64,000 nt of DNA. It comes from DATGMS01 sp035303945. Lineage in GTDB: Bacteria > Bacteroidota > Bacteroidia > Cytophagales > Cyclobacteriaceae. This document shows, one piece after another, positions 52,390-59,952 of the stretch. The DNA lies in NCBI GenBank assembly GCA_035303945.1, contig DATGQZ010000057.1, positions 1-64,000 of the forward strand, given 5' to 3'. The notes below the pieces were generated by a model, which did no database searches, had not been told where the DNA came from, and saw nothing but the letters and a program-made list of their open reading frames with translations. A program made the position numbers and the translations under genes. Numbering within the stretch: the stretch's first letter is position 1; every line of letters begins with the position of its first letter.

Positions 52390-53493
52390 TTATTTACCGT
52401 CTGCCTCGGCCCTTAATATTTTGCCGTTTTCATACAATGTTTCCTCTACCAATTTACCGGCTTGGTCAAATCGCTGGTGTGTTCCGGATATTTTTCCCAG
52501 TACATAAGGTATAATTTCCATTACTTTACCGTTTTCGTGGTAAAATACTGCCTTACCATTTTCCAATCCGTTAGTGAAGGCTATTTGCTTTTTGAGCTGG
52601 CCGTTTTCGTAATATTCTTCTTCTTTCACCGCCTGGCCGGTTTTGTTATGAAAGACAGCTTTTTCCTCCTTTCCGGAAGAATAATAGGAGATTGCCTTTC
52701 CCTGCGTCACACCATTTTTAAAGGTGGATGCGGAAGCCAACTGGCCGTTTGTATGGTACGTAAAAAAGGTTCCATGCGGACGCCCGTTTTTGTATCTGCC
52801 TTCTTCTTTAATTTTTTGATCAGGAAAATATACTTTGTAGCTACCGTGTCTTAATCCAGTCTTGTAATATACCTCACTCTCAACCGTTCCGTCGGGAAAA
52901 AAAGTCTTGGAAGCACCGGTTAATTCTCCGTTTTTGTAGTTGATTACGGCTCTCACATTGGCCTCTTCATCATATCGAATGGTTTCTCCCTCCAATACGC
53001 CGTGTACGAGCTCAGCAGATTCTTTTAATCTACCACCTTCATAATAGCTTAATTTTATACCATGGGGATTGTTGTTAACAAAGGGGGTGACAGTTTGAAG
53101 ATTTCCGTTTTCGTCATAGTTTTTCACGTCTCCTTGAAGCTGATCATCATCAAAGAAGGCCTCTTGCGCTACCTTTCCATTGCGGTGATAAGAGAGGGCG
53201 GCACCGGATCTTCGTCCATCCACAAAATGGACTGTTTTTAACGTATCGGACGAATGGGGGAAAAAACTCACAAACTGGCCTTGCCTTTTTCCTTCCACAA
53301 AGTGGCCCAGCTCAGCCAATCCTTCCTCCGGATAGTAACGTCGATACTCCCCATGAGGAAGCCCATTTTTCAGCTGTAATACTTCCTTTATAACCGTCTT
53401 CTCCTCATCATAATAGGTTGTCTCAACCTGTTGGCCCCAGATGGGGGATATGTTATAATACCAAACAAAGCAGAAAATGAATAATTTTCTCAT
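52390..53493 (-). CDS. YwqK-type (MORN-like) repeat protein, exported
   Basis: A 367-residue protein with a signal peptide (about 1-20) and then about 13 tandem repeats of roughly 23 residues of the form 'Y-x-NG-x-L-x6-F-x-NG-x-x-x-G-x-x-x-x-Y'. Clear copies are 'YYENGQLKKQIAFTNG' and 'YHTNGQLASASTFKNG'. This is the MORN_2/YwqK pattern, which makes an elongated beta sheet. The family is often labelled antitoxin without proof; no toxin partner is here. It overlaps the thiolase stop by 4 nt. Confidence 0.9.
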   Translation of the reverse strand: MRKLFIFCFVWYYNISPIWGQQVETTYYDEEKTVIKEVLQLKNGLPHGEYRRYYPEEGLAELGHFVEGKRQGQFVSFFPHSSDTLKTVHFVDGRRSGAALSYHRNGKVAQEAFFDDDQLQGDVKNYDENGNLQTVTPFVNNNPHGIKLSYYEGGRLKESAELVHGVLEGETIRYDEEANVRAVINYKNGELTGASKTFFPDGTVESEVYYKTGLRHGSYKVYFPDQKIKEEGRYKNGRPHGTFFTYHTNGQLASASTFKNGVTQGKAISYYSSGKEEKAVFHNKTGQAVKEEEYYENGQLKKQIAFTNGLENGKAVFYHENGKVMEIIPYVLGKISGTHQRFDQAGKLVEETLYENGKILRAEADGK

Positions 53494-54668
53494 GTTTTTT
53501 CAATGACTATAGCAGAAGCTCCGCCGCCGCCATTGCAGACAGCTGCGACGCCATATCTACTTTGGTTCACCGTCAATACAGAATGAAGGGTGGTAATAAT
53601 GCGTGCTCCGGAACAACCAAGCGGATGCCCCAATGCCACTGCCCCTCCAAAAACGTTTAGCCTGTCCATAGACAAGTCTAGCTTCTTCTGATTGGCAAGG
53701 GCAACAGCGGCAAAAGCTTCGTTTATTTCATAAAAATCAACGGCCGAAGGCGTAATTCCAGCACGTTTTAAAGCTTTAGGAATAGCCAGGGCAGGAGCAG
53801 TAGTGAACCAAATGGGATCCTGAGCTGCATCAGCGAATCCTATAATTTTGGCGATAGGGGATAGGCCTAAAGAGACAGCCTTGCTCCTGCTCATCAAAAC
53901 CAAAGCAGACGCGCCATCGTTCATAGTAGAAGCGTTGGCAGCGGTTACCGATCCGCCATTTTGAAATACTGGCTTCAACATAGGAATTTTATCAAAGTTA
54001 ACCTTTCTATATTCCTCATCCTCCTCAACGAGGACTGCATTACCTTTCTTATCTCTTAACTCAATGGGAATGACTTCTCCTTTAAAAAGGCCCGATTCCC
54101 AGGCTCTTGCAGCTCGTTGGTAAGACTGAACGGCATATGCGTCCTGTTCTTCCCGTGAAATTGCCATTTCCTTAGCAGTGTTTTCGGCGCAGTTTCCCAT
54201 GGGGAAATTGTTGTATGCTTCCTGCAGTCCATCTTTGGCTAAACCGTCTATTAATTCTGCATGGCCATATTTGTAGCCGAAACGGGCCTGGGGAATATAA
54301 TAGGGGACATTTGACATGCTCTCCATTCCGCCGGCCACAATAACGTCCTGTTGGCCGGTCATAATCGTCTGCGCAGCAATCATCACCGCCTTCATGCCAG
54401 ATGCACACACTTTATTGACTGTGGTGCAGGGAGTGCTGTAGGAGAGGTTGGCTCCAAGCGCCGCTTGGCGGGCAGGTGCCTGTCCCAGATTAGCGGAGAG
54501 TACATTTCCCATGTAAACTTCTTGAACTTCGCTAGGCGAAATCCCGGCTTTGGTGATAGCACCCCTTATAGCTCTCGTTCCCAATTGAACAGCGGTCAAT
54601 CCCGATAGAGCTCCCCCAAAACTACCTAATGGAGTACGTACAGCCGAAATAATGTATACTTCTTCCAT
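53490..54668 (-). CDS. Acetyl-CoA C-acyltransferase (thiolase)
   Basis: A 392-residue thiolase. The nucleophile is C88 in 'VNKVCASGMKAV', with 'NEAFAAVAL' and the second cysteine in 'GHPLGCSGARI'. The 'CNGGGGASAIVIE' C-terminus is complete. It condenses or cleaves acyl-CoA in fatty-acid or acetoacetyl-CoA metabolism. The ATG at 54668 is preferred over the TTG at 54683. It lies between the Q/E-rich bat-cluster gene and the YwqK gene on one strand, probably co-transcribed. Confidence 0.95.
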   Translation of the reverse strand: MEEVYIISAVRTPLGSFGGALSGLTAVQLGTRAIRGAITKAGISPSEVQEVYMGNVLSANLGQAPARQAALGANLSYSTPCTTVNKVCASGMKAVMIAAQTIMTGQQDVIVAGGMESMSNVPYYIPQARFGYKYGHAELIDGLAKDGLQEAYNNFPMGNCAENTAKEMAISREEQDAYAVQSYQRAARAWESGLFKGEVIPIELRDKKGNAVLVEEDEEYRKVNFDKIPMLKPVFQNGGSVTAANASTMNDGASALVLMSRSKAVSLGLSPIAKIIGFADAAQDPIWFTTAPALAIPKALKRAGITPSAVDFYEINEAFAAVALANQKKLDLSMDRLNVFGGAVALGHPLGCSGARIITTLHSVLTVNQSRYGVAAVCNGGGGASAIVIEKT

Positions 54669-54676
54669 GATGCTCT

Positions 54677-55285
54677 TTACCAATCCGGTTTGGATTTATC
54701 AGGTCTTTTGGTAGGTTTCTTTTGATTTTGTTGGATGTATCTCAACTCGGCATTATTCATGGCGTCAAGAATCTGCTCCGCCTGCTCAGGGGTAATGTTC
54801 ATGTTCTCCAATCGCTGCCGCATTTCCTCCATCGCTTTTTCTCTTTCACTTAAATCACTTTCCATTTCACTGGGCTCATCGGAGGGTTGTTCCTGATTCG
54901 ATTTCTCACCCCGCTTTTTATCAGTTTTTTCTGATTCTTCAGCGCCATCTTCATTGGTCTGTTCTTCGCCTTCTCCGTCCTTCTTCTCTTCGCTATCTTG
55001 TTGTTCTTGGTTTTGTTGTTTTTGATCGTTTTGCTGTTCCTGGTTTTGCTGATCCTTTTTTTGGTTTTCCTGATCGCGTTTGAGCTTTTCGTTCAATGCG
55101 TTGAGTTTAGGATCATCAGGATACCTCTGCAAACCTTCCGCAAGAATCTGTCCCGTTCCAGGTATATCACTATTGACATACTGCCGTGCCGCACGGTTGA
55201 AGTAATCCTCTACGGATTGGGCTTTGATGGGAGAGGCCCACAGGAGCAGCGCTGCAAATAAGAATAACATTGGCTTATTTTTCAT
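54677..55285 (-). CDS. Q/E-rich TPR-like protein of the bat cluster
   Basis: A 202-residue exported protein with a signal peptide (about 1-23). A short TPR-like helix region (25-65) is followed by about 80 residues of low complexity rich in Gln, Glu, Asp and Lys, and then a C-terminal helical segment 'MNITPEQAEQILDAMNNAE'. That C-terminal pattern recurs in proteins following BatB/BatC in Bacteroidota. Function unknown. It overlaps the TPR gene upstream by 11 nt. Confidence 0.82.
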   Translation of the reverse strand: MKNKPMLFLFAALLLWASPIKAQSVEDYFNRAARQYVNSDIPGTGQILAEGLQRYPDDPKLNALNEKLKRDQENQKKDQQNQEQQNDQKQQNQEQQDSEEKKDGEGEEQTNEDGAEESEKTDKKRGEKSNQEQPSDEPSEMESDLSEREKAMEEMRQRLENMNITPEQAEQILDAMNNAELRYIQQNQKKPTKRPDKSKPDW

Positions 55286-55934
55286 CGATTTCCTTTATTT
55301 CGCTTAGATTCTTGATAAACTCGCTGTAGTAGGAAACAGTTTCATCGATTTCCAAAGCCCGGTTCATAATGTCCAATGCTTCACCGAATCGAAACTGGTC
55401 TACCAAGGCATCCGCTTGTGCCTTCATGCGTTTAGCGTAGTTTGAGGGCTGCATTTGATCCTCATCTTCGGACTTTTCCTGATCTTTGTCATCTTCCTGA
55501 TTTTCAAGCCAACGGCTTAACAATTCATAGTTATAACGGGCATATTCGTTGTTAGGGTTTTTGAGTAGCGCTGTCTTGAAGGATTCTAAAGCTTCTTGGT
55601 ATTTTTTTTCGCGTCCCTGTAGTACACCAACCTGGTTAGCAGCAAAGGAAGGCAGGTTTTGGTGAGAATAGGGATACAACTCCACATAAGTTTTCTGAGC
55701 TTCCCCTTCTTGTCCGTTATATTGGTAACTTAAGGCTAGGTTGAATCGAACTTCTTCGCGGTTTAGTTGATAATCACTGATTAGAGATAAGTGCTGTCTT
55801 ACCGATTCTTCATAGTTGGTTTCCGCATAATATTTTTCCGCTTGCTCAATTGCATTGTTCCTCTTGGCTATCTGCTTCCATGAGACGGGAATAATAAGTA
55901 ATATAAATGCCAGAATTCTAGAGAAAGATATCAT
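55275..55934 (-). CDS. TPR repeat protein, BatC-like
   Basis: A 219-residue protein with an N-terminal membrane or signal segment ('ILAFILLIIPVSW') and TPR repeats at about 28-65, 65-100 and 103-140 ('YQEALESFKTALLKNPNNEYARYNYELL'-like units). A later repeat carries 'FGEALDIMNRALEID'. TPR proteins directly after BatB are part of the Bat (Bacteroides aerotolerance) operon. It lies 19 nt downstream of batB and is likely to bind the VWA protein. Confidence 0.82.
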   Translation of the reverse strand: MISFSRILAFILLIIPVSWKQIAKRNNAIEQAEKYYAETNYEESVRQHLSLISDYQLNREEVRFNLALSYQYNGQEGEAQKTYVELYPYSHQNLPSFAANQVGVLQGREKKYQEALESFKTALLKNPNNEYARYNYELLSRWLENQEDDKDQEKSEDEDQMQPSNYAKRMKAQADALVDQFRFGEALDIMNRALEIDETVSYYSEFIKNLSEIKEIDEK

Positions 55935-55953
55935 GGTGCTTTTATCTATGGAT

Positions 55954-56922
55954 TTATGCCAAGGAGAGCGTACGTAATGGCAAGGCCATATCCAACAGCG
56001 TTAAGACAAAGGCCGCCAAAAGAAAATAAAAATATTTATTGGCGGATGCTTCCACCATCCGTGTACCGGTGACCGCTCCTTCGAGCTTTTCTATGGTGGC
56101 GACGAGTTGCGGTATTTCTTGGGTTTCATCGCTCAGCTCAAAATATCCGCCATCTGTTTGGGAAGCAATTTGTTTTAAGGTGCTGGTTTCCAGTTTGCTG
56201 ATAGCAGGAGAACCGGATTTAGGATCCATGAGAATACCGTTTCGTAAGGGAATGGTAGATCCCTCATATGTTCCCACGCCTACTGTGAAAACCTTTACAT
56301 GAGCATCATTAAGCTCATCCAAGACCTTGGAGAGATCATCTCCAAAATCTTCACCGTCACTAATGAGGATGATGGATTTTGACTTAGGTTCTTGACTATC
56401 ATCGTTGTTAAATTTTTTTAAGGCTAAGGATAGAGGAGCTGCTAAGTCGGTGCCTTGGTTGGGAACCAATGATGTATTTAGTCCATCCAGGTGAAGTTGT
56501 AGTACATTCTGGTCAAAGGTCAACGGGCACTGAATGAAGGCCTCTGAGGAAAAGATGATCAAGCCAATACGATCTGAACTGAAGTTCCTGACAAGATTTT
56601 GCAGTTCAAATTTCACCCTTTGAATCCTACTGGGACCAATATCCTGAGCGTTCATCGACTGTGACAGGTCAATGGCAATAAAGATATCTTTGCCTTCCTG
56701 TTTGATTTCTTTCATAGCGCTACCAATCGAAGGTCCTGAAAGGGCCACTAAAAATAACCCGAAGTAGATGATCCTTAGGCCAAGTTTAATCAAAATACGA
56801 TGTTTTTTTACCTGTAGCTTTCTATTTATTCTCCAGAACCGGTACAGGTAAATAAAATACAGCAAGAAGAATACCGCTGCCAAAATAATCATTAAGTCGT
56901 TATCCGGATATGCCCAAATCAT
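55954..56922 (-). CDS. VWA domain protein BatB-like
   Basis: A 322-residue membrane protein: two N-terminal helices (about 10-28 and 47-65), a von Willebrand A domain (78-270) and a C-terminal helix (about 296-314). The metal site (MIDAS) is intact at D85-x-S87-x-S89 ('FIAIDLSQSMNAQD'), with 'TDLAAPL' and 'ILISDGEDFGDD'. This is the Bat layout. Bat proteins are linked to oxygen and stress tolerance with a MoxR ATPase, but the usual batA, moxR and batD are not next to it. Confidence 0.9.
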   Translation of the reverse strand: MIWAYPDNDLMIILAAVFFLLYFIYLYRFWRINRKLQVKKHRILIKLGLRIIYFGLFLVALSGPSIGSAMKEIKQEGKDIFIAIDLSQSMNAQDIGPSRIQRVKFELQNLVRNFSSDRIGLIIFSSEAFIQCPLTFDQNVLQLHLDGLNTSLVPNQGTDLAAPLSLALKKFNNDDSQEPKSKSIILISDGEDFGDDLSKVLDELNDAHVKVFTVGVGTYEGSTIPLRNGILMDPKSGSPAISKLETSTLKQIASQTDGGYFELSDETQEIPQLVATIEKLEGAVTGTRMVEASANKYFYFLLAAFVLTLLDMALPLRTLSLA

Positions 56923-57240
56923 AAGGTGAAATTTAGGGAATTTCTACTAAAACGACAGCTGTGGTCAGAAATTATTGTGCAAACCTGCTTCAAGAAGGTG
57001 AAAATCTGGAACCCTATGGAATGGAGGCTTGAATCTCTAAGTCTTTTCAACAAGCTGGCATGATCTTCAACTATCTCAGTAAAAGGGGAGGGGCAAAAGA
57101 CTATCAATGCGAGATATGCAGTTTGCGGATGAATCTACATGTTAACCTGATTATGGAAAGCCAAAAATCGTCGGAACAGGCGCTCTTAGTAGCCGAAAAA
57201 GCATTTTGAACAATCTGATATGAACAAGTATATTTTCTGT
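56923..57240. other. Intergenic region between batB and tatA terminator
   Basis: I see nothing convincing in these 318 bases. A 62-codon minus-strand frame (56919-57107) ends in an ATGA overlap with batB but has only a TTG start and no family resemblance. The batB promoter should lie here. Confidence 0.4.
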
Positions 57241-57241
57241 T

Positions 57242-57283
57242 AAAAAAAGATCCTTCCGCTCCATAAGTTGGAAGGGAAGGATC
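57242..57283 (-). terminator. Terminator of tatA
   Basis: GATCCTTCC (57249-57257) pairs with GGAAGGATC (57275-57283). On the minus strand the stem is followed by a run of seven T (57242-57248). It lies 22 nt after the tatA stop. Confidence 0.8.
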
Positions 57284-57305
57284 AGCTAATGTGGGCAGAA
57301 CAAAT

Positions 57306-57503
57306 TTATCCTTTAGCAGTCTTATCGTCAGACTCTATTTCTTCTTGAATTTCTTTTGTGGCTTTTTTGAATTCCATTAATCCTTTGCCCAGCCCTTTTG
57401 CTAATTCAGGAATTCCTTTGGCGCCAAACAGAAGCAAGATGACTACAAAAATCAGAAGTAATGAACCACCTCCGATATTTTGAATGAAAACCATTGTATT
57501 CAT
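57306..57503 (-). CDS. tatA: Sec-independent protein translocase TatA/E
   Basis: A 65-residue protein with the TatA plan: one N-terminal helix (about 12-26), the hinge 'FG' at 26-27, an amphipathic helix ('IPELAKGLGKGLMEFKKA') and a charged tail. It forms the pore of the twin-arginine export system; tatC is not in the window. The SGNH hydrolase at 18.7-19.5 kb is a probable client. The gene is monocistronic, with its own promoter and terminator. Confidence 0.94.
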   Translation of the reverse strand: MNTMVFIQNIGGGSLLLIFVVILLLFGAKGIPELAKGLGKGLMEFKKATKEIQEEIESDDKTAKG

Positions 57504-57525
57504 AATAACTATAATTTATACCCAA

Positions 57526-57556
57526 CAAATATATCATTTCCATTTAATCTACCAAA
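57526..57556 (-). promoter_or_regulatory. tatA promoter (near-ideal Bacteroidota type)
   Basis: On the minus strand TTTG (at 57553-57556), a 19-nt spacer and TATATTTG (at 57526-57533) match the -33/-7 consensus fully. The -7 box is 22 nt before the tatA ATG. Confidence 0.7.
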
Positions 57557-57625
57557 CTCCATTGTAGTTTTTTTTGATCAACCTTTATGAAAGGTCGTGC
57601 GAGCATTATTTCATAGTATGGGTCT

Positions 57626-59116
57626 TTATGCAAAGGCAAAGAAAACGAGCCATATCATAAACAATATTGGTAATAAAATAGGAACTGTGTACCTGATGAT
57701 ATATCCAAAAAAGGAAGGCATCTTGATCCCGTTTTGTTCTGCTATCGACTTCACCATAAAGTTTGGCCCATTGCCAATGTAGGTCATGGCACCGAAGAAT
57801 ACAGACGCGATCGATACCGCCATCAACTGAAAGGCAGATTGAGGAAACTGATTTTGCGCGAAGTCTCTCACCTGCGATATATCATTAATGTCAGCGCCTT
57901 GCGAGGCCATGGCGGCTGCGAGAAAGTTGAGGTAAGTAGGAGCATTGTCCAAAACCGCAGAAAGCGTACCTGTGCCCCAATACAACGTGTTTTGATTGAT
58001 TAAGGCTGCTCCTTCTGGTGATCTCGCAAATGCCCCGACCAGCTCTAATGCGGGCATCATGGTGGCGAAAATTCCTACGAAAATAAAGGCAACTTCGCGA
58101 ATGGGATGAAAATTGAAATCATTGCCCTGGAGCGCTTTAGGATCTGCAAATTGGTAAGAGAAGTACGCAACAGACAACATAATGATTTCTCTGATAAAAG
58201 AGATGCGCTGACCATCATAATTGATGGATGGTACCCAGGATAAGACATTCGGATCCAAAAAGACAGAAAGGATGACCAACAACAGCCAAAAGAAGTTTCT
58301 TTTTCCTGTGAAGGATAGGCTATTGGAATAGGTTGTGCTTTCTGTAGCTAGATCTCTGGAAGCTGATAATTGCTTGTCTATTACATAGAATGTCAGGGCT
58401 AATAATCCCAGAGCTATTAACCAAGCTGGCCAGTTGTGTGTCAGTGTCCAAAAGAATGGCACACCTTTAAGAAACCCGAGGAACAGCGGAGGATCACCAA
58501 TGGGCGTCAAAGAGCCGCCCACATTGCTGACCATCAAAATAAAGAAAACGATATGGTACGGTTTGATTCTGTTTCTATTCATCCGGATAAATGGCCTTAT
58601 CAACAGCATGGATGCACCTGTAGTGCCAATAAGATTAGATAGAACCGCCCCGGAGATCAATAACAAGACATTGGCTAGGGGAGTGGACCGGTGATCGACT
58701 TTGATTAATATTCCTCCTGAGGCCATAAACAAGGCGGCCAGCAGTGATATAAATTGAATATATTCCGCCAACGAGTGAACGGGCTGATGAATATTGTGCA
58801 GGACCAATAAATAATATAGGACAACTATAGCCCCTAAACCCATGGCGATGCGGTGAAAATTATGTTCCCAAAAATGCTCATAAAACAAAGGTCCTGTGGC
58901 AATCATGATCAACAATAGGACAAAAGGGATTACTAGCCAGCTGGGGGCTGAAGGATGCTCGTTGTATGTCGTATCCAGTGCTACGGAATTGATATTTTGA
59001 GCGTTGACCTGCTCTTGTGCAGAGGCTGCGAGTACGGTGCCTTCAGCCTTAACTGCATGAGTTGCTCCATTCACCAGACTGAAATGCAGCAGCAAAAGGA
59101 AAAATAGCTTTTTCAT
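57626..59116 (-). CDS. nhaD: Na+/H+ antiporter NhaD type
   Basis: A 496-residue member of the ion transporter superfamily. A cleavable-looking signal peptide (about 1-22, from the ATG at 59116) is followed by an exposed stretch and about 11-12 helices. 'LLLISGAVLSNLIGTTGASMLLIRPFIRMN' spans the diagnostic region, and 'GTLSAVLDNAPTYLNFLA' is the second signature. It exchanges Na+ (or Li+) for protons at the inner membrane. It is a single gene, with an inverted repeat 36 nt upstream. Confidence 0.92.
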   Translation of the reverse strand: MKKLFFLLLLHFSLVNGATHAVKAEGTVLAASAQEQVNAQNINSVALDTTYNEHPSAPSWLVIPFVLLLIMIATGPLFYEHFWEHNFHRIAMGLGAIVVLYYLLVLHNIHQPVHSLAEYIQFISLLAALFMASGGILIKVDHRSTPLANVLLLISGAVLSNLIGTTGASMLLIRPFIRMNRNRIKPYHIVFFILMVSNVGGSLTPIGDPPLFLGFLKGVPFFWTLTHNWPAWLIALGLLALTFYVIDKQLSASRDLATESTTYSNSLSFTGKRNFFWLLLVILSVFLDPNVLSWVPSINYDGQRISFIREIIMLSVAYFSYQFADPKALQGNDFNFHPIREVAFIFVGIFATMMPALELVGAFARSPEGAALINQNTLYWGTGTLSAVLDNAPTYLNFLAAAMASQGADINDISQVRDFAQNQFPQSAFQLMAVSIASVFFGAMTYIGNGPNFMVKSIAEQNGIKMPSFFGYIIRYTVPILLPILFMIWLVFFAFA

Positions 59117-59151
59117 CAAAATAGATATTAATGGATATTCGTGCAAAAGTC

Positions 59152-59164
59152 CTACCTCAGGTAG
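59152..59164. promoter_or_regulatory. Inverted repeat upstream of nhaD
   Basis: CTACCT-C-AGGTAG is a perfect 6-bp inverted repeat with a 1-nt centre, 36-48 nt before the nhaD ATG. It could be an operator; no regulator is known. Confidence 0.3.
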
Positions 59165-59226
59165 ATGGATTTTGACTTGTGTAGTGGCGCTAAATAATCA
59201 GCTTTGTGCTATAGCACGGCCAGCAT

Positions 59227-59592
59227 CTAGGGTGCGTGGATATTTACTATATGATGAAAAATTTTCCTTAGGCTGGGAACAGCTGGGAGGTGATTTTCAG
59301 GTTGTAGCAGCTGCAAATTAGGTCCAATAGGTTCAACAACAGAAAGATCCCCGCTGTGAAGTTTCAATGAAAAAGAAAACAAACGATTGGGAAGTACATT
59401 CTCCAATTGACTGGTATTGTTAACGTGTAGATGTTCATGGTCGGAAGCTGCTAGAAGCTGCAACTTCACTGTTTTTTCCATAGATACACTTTTCCCGTGA
59501 TGTGCCTTTTGAAGGAACATGAGGGTTGCCAATGCAAGCACACAAACGAAAAATAGGGTGTGTTTTGGTTTCAAAGCCCACAAGTGTAACAA
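59227..59592 (-). CDS. Small exported or membrane-anchored His-rich protein
   Basis: The frame of up to 121 codons has no early ATG, only TTG starts; the TTG giving 'MKPKHTLFFVCVLALATLMF' is the most natural. It has one hydrophobic helix or signal, then a soluble part with several histidines ('KAHHGKS', 'SDHEHLHV', 'IFHHIVNIHAP'). Small proteins ending this way occur beside metal-efflux genes in Bacteroidota, but none is here. I do not recognise a named family. Confidence 0.5.
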   Translation of the reverse strand: MLHLWALKPKHTLFFVCVLALATLMFLQKAHHGKSVSMEKTVKLQLLAASDHEHLHVNNTSQLENVLPNRLFSFSLKLHSGDLSVVEPIGPNLQLLQPENHLPAVPSLRKIFHHIVNIHAP

Positions 59593-59952
59593 AAAAATAG
59601 AAGGCTACAAACTGGACAAGAAAGTATTTGATGACCGTACCGTATACAGAATTTTTGAGCAGATAATTTCAGATGGACGGATGACAGATATTTAGGCAAA
59701 TCAGCCATTATTAACAGTGTGTGGAATAATATGTAATAGTTACGCCGCCAAGCTTCAGATTATAGGTGCTAACACGTACACACAAGAAGAGCGGTTATAA
59801 GATGTTAACAACAAATAGCGCTAAATGGCTGTCCATAGGCGAATTGATGCTAAAGCAAGTAGGCAGGGTTCAAAAAGATTCTATTTAACATAATATAAAT
59901 TATATAACAGACGGTGCTTTCCTCGATGTGGGTGCGGTTCAGTAAGCTAGAA
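59593..59952. other. 360-bp intergenic region
   Basis: No gene, terminator or repeat is clear. A 58-codon plus-strand frame (59519-59695) overlaps the His-rich gene antisense and is probably chance. Confidence 0.4.

Noticed and set aside
52390..53493. Toxin-antitoxin module at the YwqK gene
   Set aside because: The protein is exported, the repeats are structural, and no toxin gene lies beside it.
54998..55261. Leucine-rich plus-strand frame of 87 codons
   Set aside because: It is the antisense image of the Gln/Glu-rich low-complexity part of the real gene.
56919..57107. A 62-codon minus-strand frame ending in an ATGA overlap with batB
   Set aside because: It starts only with TTG, has no family resemblance and lacks a promoter; the overlap is probably chance.
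59519..59695. A 58-codon plus-strand frame with a protein-like tail ('VFDDRTVYRIFEQIISDG')
   Set aside because: About 40 percent of it lies antisense to the His-rich gene, and no family is recognised.
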